Source: an uncultured Chromatiaceae bacterium (lineage in GTDB: Bacteria; Pseudomonadota; Gammaproteobacteria; Enterobacterales; Alteromonadaceae). Taken from it: a stretch of 12,487 nt of DNA. The notes below the pieces were generated by a model that searched no databases, had not been told where the DNA came from, and saw only the letters and a list, made by a program, of their open reading frames with translations. The stretch is taken from contig CAMLNG010000058.1 in assembly GCA_946481195.1 (NCBI GenBank), positions 1-12,487 of the forward strand. The letters run 5' to 3'. A program made the position numbers and the translations under genes. Positions 1 to 7,143 of this stretch are shown piece by piece. The stretch's first letter is position 1, and each line of letters opens with the position of its first letter.

Positions 1-568
1 AGGCGGTGGACTGAAACAGCGCAGCGTCTGAAATAATTTGCAGTGCAGTGTCGACACCAGCCACTGGCCGACTTTGAATGCCGGCTTGCGCCAGCACCTG
101 CTGTAATTGCCCCAAGCTGGCTTTGAGCGGATTGACACGGATAAAACGTGGTGCAGCCTCAGCCAGCGCAGCCCGCTCCGCTGGCCAGGCTGTACCAAGT
201 TCTGCCTGACCGAGTTGTTCCAGCCAGTCCGGACAGCCATCCTGTAGCTGCGCCGGCAGTTGTTGCCAGCGCGCCTGTGCTGTTTGTCTGGCTTGTTCTG
301 TGGTTTTAACGGTGTCTTGCTGTTGACTGAAATAGGCCGCGATCAGGGCATGCAGGCTCTGATCCGCCCCAGCCAGCGCCTGATAAGCATTCAGCCTTCG
401 CAGTAAAGCGCCGCAATGCAAAACGGCTTGCGCTTGCAATGCCAATGCCGGTTTGTGCAGGCTGAACACCTGCGACATCGCCCGCTCCAGTTGCTGGTCC
501 TGCTGCAGCACTAATTGCAGGATGGCGTTTAATAGCGCAGAGACCGACTCTGATGAGCTTGCTGACAT
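1..568 (-). CDS. RsmB/NOP-family RNA m5C methyltransferase, N-terminal part (runs off left edge)
   Basis: This minus-strand frame stays open from an ATG at 566-568 to the window edge, giving 189 residues. The first ~130 residues are helical and rich in Leu, Ala and Gln, as in the NusB-like or accessory N-terminal region of RsmB-type enzymes. Residues 140-150 read PRFIRVNPLKA, followed by a helix and a short 'GI..RPV' strand. This is the typical entry to the PUA-like/ferredoxin-like segment that precedes the SAM-binding Rossmann domain in RsmB/NOP methyltransferases (family knowledge). The SAM motifs and catalytic cysteines would lie beyond the left edge and cannot be checked. The start is supported because the frame meets a stop soon upstream and a strong promoter lies about 54 bases before the ATG. 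Only a weak GGAA-type ribosome site is visible. The predicted role is cytosine-5 methylation of rRNA, but the exact target is unknown. It could be RsmB itself or one of the shorter RsmB-like paralogues. Confidence 0.72.
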   Translation of the reverse strand, partial: MSASSSESVSALLNAILQLVLQQDQQLERAMSQVFSLHKPALALQAQAVLHCGALLRRLNAYQALAGADQSLHALIAAYFSQQQDTVKTTEQARQTAQARWQQLPAQLQDGCPDWLEQLGQAELGTAWPAERAALAEAAPRFIRVNPLKASLGQLQQVLAQAGIQSRPVAGVDTALQIISDAALFQSTA

Positions 569-621
569 GGTTATTTCCGGACTGAGCACTGCAGGGACGG
601 CCCCCGCGGCAAGGAGGCGCG

Positions 622-650
622 ATCATAAAAGCTGTTAACCGGTCTGACAA
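622..650 (-). promoter_or_regulatory. Sigma70-type promoter for the RNA methyltransferase gene
   Basis: Read on the minus strand, TTGTCA (645-650) is followed after exactly 17 bases by TATGAT (622-627). Both hexamers differ from consensus at one position. Transcription would start near 615, giving a leader of about 45 bases before the ATG at 568. It lies in the gap after the ftrA-like stop codon, so the methyltransferase gene is probably expressed independently of that regulator. Confidence 0.68.
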
Positions 651-702
651 GTGCTGGCGCAGATTGCTGTTGCCCGGCCCCTGTGTTGCTGGTCAACAAG
701 GA

Positions 703-1689
703 TCATGGTGAAGGCGCTGACCTTTTCTGCTGCGCTGTTGGTTTATGCTGTGCATGCCGGAATTGGCTGGGAGCAACACCGGTCCACTGGGCAAACTGGG
801 CGCGAAAGGCTGAAGCACTGGTAAAGCCGCATTGGCCTGCCACCCGTTCAACCCGCTCGCCGCGACTGAGCAAGATTTTTGCTTGTTCAATCCGTGCTTG
901 TTGCAACCATTGCTTGGCGCTTTGTCCGAGACTTTGCTGGAAGTGCCGGTCGAAACTGCGCCGGCTCATCCCGGCCTGTTGTGCCAAAGTATCAATGTCC
1001 CATGGCTGCGCCAAATCGGCCAGCACACTGTCCAGCACTGCAGTCAAAGTTTTACTGGCGGTAGACACCGGCAACTCGATAAATTGCCGTTGTCCACCCT
1101 GTCGTGCCAGTGGCACAACCAGACGGCGCGCCGTGCTGTTTGCCTGCTGCGCACCAAAATCAGCCTCAATCAGGGCTAAGGCTAAATCCATACAGGCTGC
1201 ACTGCCGGCCGAAGTGAAAATCTGACCGGCCTGCACATATAAAGGCGCCGTATCCAGCCGGACTTGCGGAAACAGCTGGCGAAATCGCCTGGCATATTTC
1301 CAGTGCGTCGTTGCTCTTTTGGCATCGAGCAGACCGGCATAGGCCAGGATCACAGCACCTGAACAAAAACTGACCAGCCGGGCGCCATTTTGTGCCGCCT
1401 GCTGTAAGGCGTCCAATAAAGCCTGGGGGGGGCGCTCGTTGATGTCGCGCCAGCCAGGCAAAATAATAGTGTTGGCCTGCAGCAACACATCAAGGTCGTC
1501 CGCTACTAACAAACGACTGCCATCGCCCAGCTGCAGTTCAGGGCCGTCGCAACTGACTACTTGTCCCTGATACCACGGCTGATTGGTCCGGCCATGGCTG
1601 ATATAAATTTCGACGGCGGCGCCGTATTCCAGCATCGACAAGCCGTGATAGGCACAAATCACCACGCGATGGGGCTTTTCAGATGTCAT
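703..1689 (-). CDS. ftrA: FtrA/GlxA-type transcriptional regulator (DJ-1/PfpI domain + AraC HTH)
   Basis: This 328-residue protein has an N-terminal DJ-1/PfpI (class I glutamine amidotransferase-like) domain at about residues 7-175 and an AraC-type DNA-binding domain at about 215-312. The amidotransferase-like part shows IILPGWRDI (75-83) and the nucleophile-elbow segment VSFCSGA with Cys109. It continues with LLDAKRATTHW and FTSAGSAACMDLAL, the usual signature of FtrA-like regulators. The two HTH units are near 235-255 (LAQQAGMSRRSFDRHF) and 283-304 (VAGQCGFTSASAFRAQF). Members normally act as cytoplasmic regulators, and the first domain is thought to sense a ligand rather than catalyse. The frame extends upstream to 1770, but I chose the ATG at 1687-1689 because GGTGA sits four bases before it and family homology starts there (HRVVICAY). 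A second ATG directly precedes it. It is divergent from the rhodanese gene, the likely target. The ligand is unknown. Confidence 0.85.
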   Translation of the reverse strand: MTSEKPHRVVICAYHGLSMLEYGAAVEIYISHGRTNQPWYQGQVVSCDGPELQLGDGSRLLVADDLDVLLQANTIILPGWRDINERPPQALLDALQQAAQNGARLVSFCSGAVILAYAGLLDAKRATTHWKYARRFRQLFPQVRLDTAPLYVQAGQIFTSAGSAACMDLALALIEADFGAQQANSTARRLVVPLARQGGQRQFIELPVSTASKTLTAVLDSVLADLAQPWDIDTLAQQAGMSRRSFDRHFQQSLGQSAKQWLQQARIEQAKILLSRGERVERVAGQCGFTSASAFRAQFAQWTGVAPSQFRHAQHKPTAQQKRSAPSP

Positions 1690-1877
1690 CATTTCACCGG
1701 TTTGAACCACATTCAGCAGACCATTTCGTAAACCATGGATTATTGTGCCGCCGTCTTTTGAACCGAACAAGAGATTGGCTGAAATCAGGCGATTATTGGC
1801 AAATCTGACAGTGTTGCCTGGAGGGATTTATTGCTCAAATGAGGCATCGCTGTTTAACACCAAACCAGGAGCACGAC
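1690..1877. promoter_or_regulatory. Divergent control region between ftrA-like gene and rhodanese gene
   Basis: These 188 bases separate the starts of the regulator and the rhodanese and must hold both promoters and probably the regulator's operator. I could not pick convincing -35/-10 pairs by eye in either direction; the best leftward candidate (TTGTTC, 17 bases, CACAAT) is weak. A clear ribosome site, AGGAG, lies at 1868-1872 for the rhodanese. Weak promoters fit a locus that needs an AraC-type activator, but that is inference. Confidence 0.4.
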
Positions 1878-2348
1878 ATGACATCCCAGACTTTGACCAA
1901 CACACAACCTTCGTTCGTCTGCCAATTCCCTGCCGCATCTGCCGACACCGCTATAAACTGGTTCAGCCAACGATTGATGCTGGAGACTGACTGCAGCGAC
2001 GTGCACAGTGCACTACAGGCGGGAGCTACCGATTTTGTTTTACTGGATGTCCGCAGCAGCGTTGCTTTTGCCGCAGGCCATGTGCCGGGCGCTATTAACT
2101 TGCCGCACCGGCAAATCAGCGAGGCAACACTTTCGGCATTACCACCACAGCGGCTGTTGGTGGGGTATTGCGCCGGGCCACACTGCACTGGTGCGGACCA
2201 GGCGGCACTGAAAATTGCCCGGCTGGGGTATCCGGTTAAAATAATGATTGGCGGCCTGCAAGGCTATATCGACGAAGGTTTTTCGCTGCAAACCGGGGGG
2301 CCGCAAACTGGTGCGCCACAGCAACAAAATGCTGCCTGTGGCTGCTGA
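1878..2348 (+). CDS. Single-domain rhodanese (sulfurtransferase)
   Basis: This 156-residue cytoplasmic protein carries one rhodanese domain at about residues 40-136. The hallmarks are FVLLDVRSSVAFAAGHVPGAINLPH (53-77) and the active-site loop YCAGPHCTGADQAALKIARLGY, where Cys98 is the expected persulfide-forming cysteine and Cys103 a second loop cysteine. The domain closes with MIGGLQGYIDEGF. A Gly/Gln/Pro-rich tail ends in AACGC, adding two more cysteines. The ATG at 1878 was preferred to an in-frame ATG at 1839 because AGGAG lies six bases upstream. Rhodaneses move sulfane sulfur from donors such as thiosulfate to thiols or cyanide; the donor here is unknown. The divergent neighbour is an FtrA-like regulator and the next gene is chrA. 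Rhodanese-like proteins (called ChrE) accompany ChrA in some chromate-resistance clusters, which may be relevant here. Confidence 0.9.
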   Translation: MTSQTLTNTQPSFVCQFPAASADTAINWFSQRLMLETDCSDVHSALQAGATDFVLLDVRSSVAFAAGHVPGAINLPHRQISEATLSALPPQRLLVGYCAGPHCTGADQAALKIARLGYPVKIMIGGLQGYIDEGFSLQTGGPQTGAPQQQNAACGC

Positions 2349-2358
2349 GCCGCATCTG

Positions 2359-2398
2359 ACCGGGACTGCTTCGCTGGAAAGCAAAAGCCGGTCCCGGT
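2359..2398 (+). other. Inverted-repeat hairpin between rhodanese gene and chrA
   Basis: ACCGGGAC (2359-2366) pairs perfectly with GTCCCGGT (2391-2398). Inside it TGCTT (2367-2371) pairs with AAGCA (2379-2383), leaving a 7-base loop and a 7-base one-sided bulge. No T-run follows, so it is not a classical intrinsic terminator. It could be a partial terminator, an mRNA-stability element or an attenuator that sets chrA expression relative to the rhodanese gene. Confidence 0.5.
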
Positions 2399-2436
2399 AA
2401 ACTTGCTGCCTCAGAAGTCGCAGCAGGTTATTGCCG

Positions 2437-3594
2437 ATGACGCGTTATGCTGAAGTTTTTTGGCTGTTTTTACGGCTGGGTCTGACCTCTTTCGGTGGCC
2501 CGGCTGCACATTTAGTTTATTTTGAAAAGTGGGTAGTCCGGCACAAAGCCTGGATGGATGAGCAACAATACCGGCAACTCGTGGCTTTGTGTCAGTTTTT
2601 GCCCGGACCTGCGTCCAGTCAGGTCGGCATTGGCATTGGCTTGCATCATGCCGGTTTTGCCGGTGCCGTGCTGGCGTTTATCGGTTTTACTCTGCCGTCT
2701 TTTATGCTGATGACAATGGCTGGCTTTGTTGGTAGTCAGTATCTCAGCCCATCGGCACAGCAAGGCGCATTCTGCGCACTGGTAGTCATCGTCGGCCATG
2801 CGGTGTGGCAAATGACGAACAGCCTGGCGCCAGACTGGCCACGCCGTCTTTGCGCTGGCATGGCCCTGCTGTGTTTCCTGTTTTGGCCCCAACCTTTCTA
2901 CCAACTGCTGATCCTTATGGTTTTAGCCCTGTACGGTGCGCGCTGGTTGCAGCCGCAATCTGTCAGTTCCATTGCGGCAAGCCCGGTAAAAACTCAGGCC
3001 ACAGTGCTGCTATTGTTCATTTTTGCTGTGTTGCTGCTTGGTTTACCCGCGGTTCTGCTGCAAACGGGAGAAGCATCGCCACTATTAAAACTGGCAGAGG
3101 CCTGTTACCGCGCCGGCGCTATGGTGTTCGGCGGTGGTCACGTGGTGTTGCCTTTGTTGCAACAAACCACTGCGGGCCTGCTGAATCAACAAGAATTCCT
3201 CGCCGGCTATGCGCTGGCCCAGTTAGTTCCGGGCCCGCTGTTTAGTTTTGCAGCCTATTTAGGTGCAGCTGCAGGTCATGGGGTTGCCGGCGCCGCGCTT
3301 GCGACGCTGATGCTATTTTTGCCCGGCGGCCTGCTCGTTTGTGCTTTATGGCCGTGGTGGCATCGCCTTGCTCAGTTCAAAGCGCTCACCGGTGCAGTAG
3401 CCGGGGTGAATTGCGCGGTATTGGGGTTATTGGCTGCAGCCTGGTGTCAGTTTATTCTGCCCCATGCGCTCAGCAGCAGCTTGAGCGCAGTTGTTATCGT
3501 GCTTTCGGGTCTTATCGTGTGGCGCCGCTGGTGCCCGCCTGTTCTGCTGTTGCCACTGTTGACATTTGCCGGAGCCGTGCTCGATCAGATTTGA
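2437..3594 (+). CDS. chrA: Chromate transporter ChrA (two-domain CHR family)
   Basis: This 385-residue inner-membrane protein has two homologous CHR halves. The N-terminal half shows RLGLTSFGGPAAHL (13-26), the conserved QFLPGPASSQVGIGIG stretch (53-68) and DEQQYRQLVALCQ. The C-terminal half repeats the pattern with AGAMVFGGGHVVLPLL (226-241), EFLAGYALAQLVPGP (253-267) and several hydrophobic spans. This is the full-length bidomain (LCHR) form, normally about 390-400 residues and about ten membrane segments. Characterised members export chromate using the proton motive force; distant members have uncertain substrates. I chose ATG 2437, with AGG nine bases upstream. A TTG at 2431, two codons earlier, is the alternative and is closer to that AGG. 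It follows the rhodanese gene by 88 bases in the same direction and could be co-transcribed through a hairpin. Confidence 0.92.
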   Translation: MTRYAEVFWLFLRLGLTSFGGPAAHLVYFEKWVVRHKAWMDEQQYRQLVALCQFLPGPASSQVGIGIGLHHAGFAGAVLAFIGFTLPSFMLMTMAGFVGSQYLSPSAQQGAFCALVVIVGHAVWQMTNSLAPDWPRRLCAGMALLCFLFWPQPFYQLLILMVLALYGARWLQPQSVSSIAASPVKTQATVLLLFIFAVLLLGLPAVLLQTGEASPLLKLAEACYRAGAMVFGGGHVVLPLLQQTTAGLLNQQEFLAGYALAQLVPGPLFSFAAYLGAAAGHGVAGAALATLMLFLPGGLLVCALWPWWHRLAQFKALTGAVAGVNCAVLGLLAAAWCQFILPHALSSSLSAVVIVLSGLIVWRRWCPPVLLLPLLTFAGAVLDQI

Positions 3595-3618
3595 CAGCAT
3601 AACGTTTTGTTTCATGAT
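3591..3618 (+). promoter_or_regulatory. Candidate sigma70 promoter for the solute-binding-protein gene
   Basis: A perfect TTGACA (3591-3596) overlaps the chrA stop codon and is followed after 16 bases by CATGAT (3613-3618), a moderate -10. The start would fall near 3625, about 40 bases before the ATG at 3667. A small inverted repeat, TTCAT/ATGAA (3611-3627), overlaps the -10 and could be an operator. The -10 is the weak point of the call. Confidence 0.42.
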
Positions 3619-3666
3619 CAAATGAAGGCCAGTGCACATTCTGCTGGTCGTGGAAAAGGTTGATTA

Positions 3667-4512
3667 ATGCGTATCTGGTCTCAATTGAAGTTACTCGGCG
3701 CATTGCTGGCAGTGCTGAACTGTGGCGATGTCAGCGCTGTAAAAGCGCAGGATTCAGCGCCTGTACGGATCCTGACATCAGAGAAAATGCCGTTTAACTA
3801 TCTCGAGGGTCAGCAGATCAGCGGTTTGTCAGTCGATTTGTTACAACTACTGTTTGACGGCAAATTACCGGCTCCGGTGGAGCTGATGCCCTGGCCGCGC
3901 GCCTACGCCACAGCGCTGGAGCAGCCGAATGTGTTGCTGTTTACCATGGGAAAAACCGCAGAACGTGAAGCGCTGGGTTTTCAGTATATCGGGCCTGTAT
4001 CACGACGTTTTCATAGTTTGTACGCGGTCCGCTCCGATTTACCAAGGGTACAAAGCTTCGCTGACATCAAAAAACACCGGTTGGTGGTGGCAGGCCTTCG
4101 CGCCGGTTGGCTCAGCGAGCAGTTTAAAGCCGCCGGCATCGCAATTGAAACTGTCGGCAACTACCAGCAAGGCATGGAGATGTTATTGAAAAACCGTGCT
4201 CAGCTTTGGCTGTCGACTGATTTGGAAGAACAAGTCCTGCAGGCGCAACTGACAACAGCGCCTGCGTTGACGCCAGTCTGGCGGGTGCTTTGCTCCGAAA
4301 ATTATTTTGCGTTGTCGCCCCGTTCAGATCCGGCGTTGATCCAGCGATTACAGCAACAGTACCAGCGAATATTGCGCTCAGCACAAGTGCAGCCTATTCG
4401 CCAGAAATGGCAACACAAGCTCGCGCTGCCACTGGAATTCTCGCCTGCAGCCGGATTCTACCTCAAAGATGCTGAGCTTTTACGTTGTAAACCCACCAGT
4501 CAGGCCACCTGA
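3667..4512 (+). CDS. Periplasmic solute-binding protein, SBP_bac_3 (amino-acid type)
   Basis: This 281-residue protein starts with a Sec signal peptide: Arg2, Lys8, a hydrophobic core at about 9-18 and a likely signal-peptidase site after VKA (residue 27). The mature part has the extracellular solute-binding family 3 layout. VRILTSEKMPFNYLEGQQISGLSVDLLQLLF (33-63) is the usual first-lobe opening, and the domain continues through MPWPRAYATAL and FTMGKTAEREALGFQYIGPV. LVVAGLRAGWLSEQF is the hinge-side segment. Such proteins bind amino acids or related small solutes, often for ABC import. No permease or ATPase gene is beside it, and many marine gammaproteobacteria carry such orphans, so the ligand cannot be named. 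Its ribosome site is AAGG eight bases before the ATG. It converges with the dipeptide epimerase gene, leaving 40 bases between them and no clear terminator. Confidence 0.8.
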   Translation: MRIWSQLKLLGALLAVLNCGDVSAVKAQDSAPVRILTSEKMPFNYLEGQQISGLSVDLLQLLFDGKLPAPVELMPWPRAYATALEQPNVLLFTMGKTAEREALGFQYIGPVSRRFHSLYAVRSDLPRVQSFADIKKHRLVVAGLRAGWLSEQFKAAGIAIETVGNYQQGMEMLLKNRAQLWLSTDLEEQVLQAQLTTAPALTPVWRVLCSENYFALSPRSDPALIQRLQQQYQRILRSAQVQPIRQKWQHKLALPLEFSPAAGFYLKDAELLRCKPTSQAT

Positions 4513-4552
4513 ACCTGACGCCTGGATCTGCCATCTGACAAGTGCCCGGCTT

Positions 4553-5671
4553 TTAAGCTCCAAAGGGCAACTCAGCCATTGGCCAGGGTGTTAAACCACG
4601 GATGTGGTTGATGCCAAGACCCGGGCTTTGATTTAAAACTATGTGTGGTCCATCAAAATAACAACCAGCACTGACCGGGTCAAAACAACACAAAGTCGGC
4701 CCGTCTAAATCCAGATAACGGATTTGCTCAGGATAAGCCGCTGCCAAATGGGCGGCTGCAGCCACACTAATGGACGACTCCAGCATAGAGCCGAGCATAC
4801 AGGGTTTGCCGGCGGTGGCCGCAAGCGCCAGCACTTGCAGCGCGCCGCTGATGCCACCGGTTTTCATCAGTTTGATGTTGATGATGTCGCAGCAGTCCTG
4901 CGCCAGCAGTTTCGCCACATCTGCCGGGCTATAAGCACTCTCATCCGCCATCACCGGGGTTAACACTGCGTCTTTTACCGCCTTTAATCCGGACCAGTCC
5001 GCGGCCGGTACGGGTTGTTCCACCAGTTCCGGCAAAATTCCGGCGGCTTCAATCTGTCTGAGCACCTGAATGCTCTGTTTTGCGGTCCAGGCCTGATTGA
5101 CGTCGAGCCTTAATTTTACTTCCGCCGGTACTGCCTGGTGAATAGCCAGTACCCGCTCAATATTTAACGCCGGCTCGCCACCCAGCTTGATTTTTAACTG
5201 CTGATATCCAGCTGCAACTGCCGATTGAGCATCTTGTACCATCTGAGCCGGCTCGTTCAGGCTGATGGTGATGTCAGTCGTCAGAGTCCGCGGTTCAGCA
5301 CCAAGCAACTGGCACAGCGGGACTTTAAATATTTGCGCCCGGGCATCATAAAGCGCGATATCAACCGCAGCTTTGGCACTGCTGTTGCCAACCACTGCCA
5401 GCTCCAGACGACGTGTGAGCGCCTGAAAATCATGGATCGACTGACCCAGTAACAGCGGTTTAAATACTGTATGGATGACAGCCTGCATCGATTGCAGACT
5501 TTCACCGCTAATGACCAGAGTTGGTGCCGCTTCGCCATAACCGCAACAGCCATTTTCCAGCTCAATGCGCACTACTAAATCCTGTACTGTGTCGACGCGG
5601 CGCAGCGCCGTCACAAATGGTGTCTTCAGCGGGACCTGCAGTAAAAAGGTGTCGAGTTTAACGATGCGCAT
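4553..5671 (-). CDS. Dipeptide epimerase (L-Ala-D/L-Glu epimerase type, enolase superfamily)
   Basis: This 372-residue protein has the two-domain fold of the muconate-lactonizing/mandelate-racemase group of enolases: a capping domain at about 1-125 and a TIM barrel at about 130-345. The acid/base lysine motif is LKIKLGG (Lys160, Lys162). The magnesium ligands are Asp190 (RLDVNQAW), Glu218 (LVEQP) and Asp243 (MADES). The opposite catalytic lysine is Lys267 (INIKLMKTGG). MLESSI (297-301) and the D-x-D of YLDLDGP (Asp321, Asp323), typical of dipeptide epimerases, are present. The family inverts the second residue of dipeptides; L-Ala-D-Glu from murein is the best-known substrate, though relatives act on other dipeptides. 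It has no signal peptide and is cytoplasmic. It starts inside the upstream NlpC/P60 gene (14-base overlap) with GGGAG just upstream, so the two are probably translationally coupled. This pairing matches the YkfB/YkfC partnership of Bacillus. Confidence 0.9.
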   Translation of the reverse strand: MRIVKLDTFLLQVPLKTPFVTALRRVDTVQDLVVRIELENGCCGYGEAAPTLVISGESLQSMQAVIHTVFKPLLLGQSIHDFQALTRRLELAVVGNSSAKAAVDIALYDARAQIFKVPLCQLLGAEPRTLTTDITISLNEPAQMVQDAQSAVAAGYQQLKIKLGGEPALNIERVLAIHQAVPAEVKLRLDVNQAWTAKQSIQVLRQIEAAGILPELVEQPVPAADWSGLKAVKDAVLTPVMADESAYSPADVAKLLAQDCCDIINIKLMKTGGISGALQVLALAATAGKPCMLGSMLESSISVAAAAHLAAAYPEQIRYLDLDGPTLCCFDPVSAGCYFDGPHIVLNQSPGLGINHIRGLTPWPMAELPFGA

Positions 5672-7079
5672 AATTCTCCCGCGTCAGGCTTTTAATCTGG
5701 TACAGCGCCTGTTGATAACTGGTTTGCTGGTTCAGGTACAATGGTGCGAAGGGTGTGACACTGACACCATTTAATTTGCTTTGGTAGTATTCACCGTTCT
5801 GCTGAAAATAACTCAGGCCATTCACGTCATGGATCACAAAAAGTGCCTGCTGGTCGTTGCGGCCAAGTACCAGCATGACATGGCCCGGGATCAGCAATAA
5901 ATCACCAATATCTGCTTTGGCAAGCGCAAGTTGTTTGTCAGCGGCTATGGCGCCGTCAAGCTGAATGTGCGCACCGAATGTTGTGGCGGCGAGGCTGCCC
6001 GTGTTACGTGGCAGTAAAATACCAAAAGTTTTATACACTTCCCCGACAAAACCAGAGCAATCACGCGCATTGTAATCGTGGCCCCAGCCATAACGCTCGC
6101 CCAGGAATTTAAAGGCCTGGCGGATGATATTGGCCCTTGTCAGCGGCAGATATCCAGTGCGCACATCCTGATTGCGTGCAATCAGCGCCGGCAACAGCGC
6201 TAAACTGCCATCCTGTTGCCGGACAGGTAACTGCACCATATAACCAAAAGCAGCGTTTTGCTGATACAACAACGTCTGTTGTTGTTGCAACAGCGGCAAA
6301 CGAACGCCCATCTCCAGTGCGACTTCAGACACCTGCGGCTGTTGTGGATTAAAGTTGGTGAACACCCGCGCGCCGGTGACCAGCAAAAAGTCTGGTTGCC
6401 GGGTAAAATCCAGCGCAGTCTGGTGGTCGGTCAACGCCAGATGCTGTACCTGTAACCAGCCGTTGTAATGATAATGCCGGACATAAGCCCACAACTGGTC
6501 CCGGCTGTAGTGCAGTACCTGCAACGCCTGGCCGGGAAACACTGCTGTTTCCTGAAAGCGGTCAATATCAAAGTCCATTTGCTGGTTAAATACCCGGTCC
6601 AGCGTCGGATAACTGCGGATACTACCCCGGCTGGTCACCAGTGCAGCTTTAGCCTGTACCCTTGTTGGTATGGTTGTCAGGTCCATTGCTTGCTGGTAAC
6701 GGCTATAATCGGCGTCATTCAGCTGGCGGCCATCGGCATAGAATCGTGCAGCTTGCGGGCGTTGACTGCTATGCGCAATCAGTGTGCGGACTTCGGCTTG
6801 TGTATAGCTGTGCGGTGCTGTTGCAAGGTCAAACAGCTCGGCGGAACTTTTAAATAACGCAGCTTGGTCAGCCCGAATGTGTGCTGGTGTGCGCAGGATC
6901 TGGTCAGCTGCCTGGGTTCGCGCCAACCAATAATCGGGCTGGATCTGCGCCGCTGTCAGTTCCGGAATGTCATACACGGCAGCACCGCTCTGGTTTATCA
7001 GCGGCAACAACAAACAAACCAGTAACAGATGAAAGACCACCGGGGGCCGGCGATTTTGGCAGCGCTTGCGGCTAAACAT
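5658..7079 (-). CDS. Secreted NlpC/P60 (C40) endopeptidase with SH3b domains, YkfC/DvLysin-like
   Basis: This 473-residue protein has a basic N-terminus (MFSRKRCQNRR), a hydrophobic stretch at 14-28 and a likely cleavage near SGAA (34), so it is probably periplasmic. Residues ~40-135 resemble the N-terminal stabilising region of multi-domain NlpC/P60 proteins. About 145-215 is SH3b-like (SRGSIRSYPT, LWAYVRHYHYNGWLQ), and a second SH3b-like part lies at about 225-305. The C-terminal papain-like domain holds the triad Cys341 (ARDCSGFVGEVY), His400 (LIPGHVMLVLG) and His417 (FVIHDVNG). Related enzymes cut the gamma-D-Glu-diamino-acid bond of stem peptides with a free N-terminal L-Ala, releasing L-Ala-D-Glu. 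That product is the substrate class of the epimerase encoded directly downstream. It is divergent from the L,D-transpeptidase gene and has its own good promoter. The start at 7079 follows an AGG at about nine bases. Confidence 0.88.
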   Translation of the reverse strand: MFSRKRCQNRRPPVVFHLLLVCLLLPLINQSGAAVYDIPELTAAQIQPDYWLARTQAADQILRTPAHIRADQAALFKSSAELFDLATAPHSYTQAEVRTLIAHSSQRPQAARFYADGRQLNDADYSRYQQAMDLTTIPTRVQAKAALVTSRGSIRSYPTLDRVFNQQMDFDIDRFQETAVFPGQALQVLHYSRDQLWAYVRHYHYNGWLQVQHLALTDHQTALDFTRQPDFLLVTGARVFTNFNPQQPQVSEVALEMGVRLPLLQQQQTLLYQQNAAFGYMVQLPVRQQDGSLALLPALIARNQDVRTGYLPLTRANIIRQAFKFLGERYGWGHDYNARDCSGFVGEVYKTFGILLPRNTGSLAATTFGAHIQLDGAIAADKQLALAKADIGDLLLIPGHVMLVLGRNDQQALFVIHDVNGLSYFQQNGEYYQSKLNGVSVTPFAPLYLNQQTSYQQALYQIKSLTRENYAHR

Positions 7080-7094
7080 GGATAAACCTATGAC

Positions 7095-7123
7095 GTGGCG
7101 GGAATTTTTTATTCAAGTATACT
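7095..7123 (+). promoter_or_regulatory. Candidate promoter for the L,D-transpeptidase-dacB operon
   Basis: TATACT (7118-7123) is a good -10, and the start near 7130 would leave about 28 bases before the ATG at 7158. The hexamer 17 bases upstream (GTGGCG, 7095-7100) is a poor -35. This side may therefore be weaker, activator-dependent, or in competition with the leftward promoter that uses the same palindrome. It also argues against a GTG start at 7095, which would lie upstream of the transcription start. Confidence 0.42.
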
Positions 7124-7143
7124 GGCCACAAATCAAATGACAA
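7116..7143 (-). promoter_or_regulatory. Promoter for the NlpC/P60-epimerase operon
   Basis: On the minus strand TTGTCA (7138-7143) is followed after 16 bases by TATACT (7116-7121). The start would be near 7109, about 30 bases before the ATG at 7079. The -10 lies in the palindrome AGTATACT (7116-7123), so the same bases read as TATACT on the plus strand. Confidence 0.6.

Noticed and set aside
306..650. Open frame of 114 codons on the minus strand
   Set aside because: It lies across the methyltransferase start in another frame, has low-complexity arginine/alanine-rich content and crosses the promoter at 622-650.
651..702. Hairpin TGTTG/CAACA after the ftrA-like stop codon
   Set aside because: The stem is only five pairs and no T-tract follows, so it is not convincing as a terminator.
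683..1225. Open frame of 180 codons on the plus strand
   Set aside because: It is antisense to the C-terminal part of the ftrA-like gene; its Cys/Arg-rich translation resembles no protein family.
1690..1770. Upstream extension of the ftrA-like protein to an ATG at 1770
   Set aside because: The extra 27 residues match nothing in the family, and the ribosome site and homology both begin at 1689.
4513..4552. Possible terminator between the solute-binding protein and epimerase genes
   Set aside because: No convincing stem followed by a T-run was seen on either strand.
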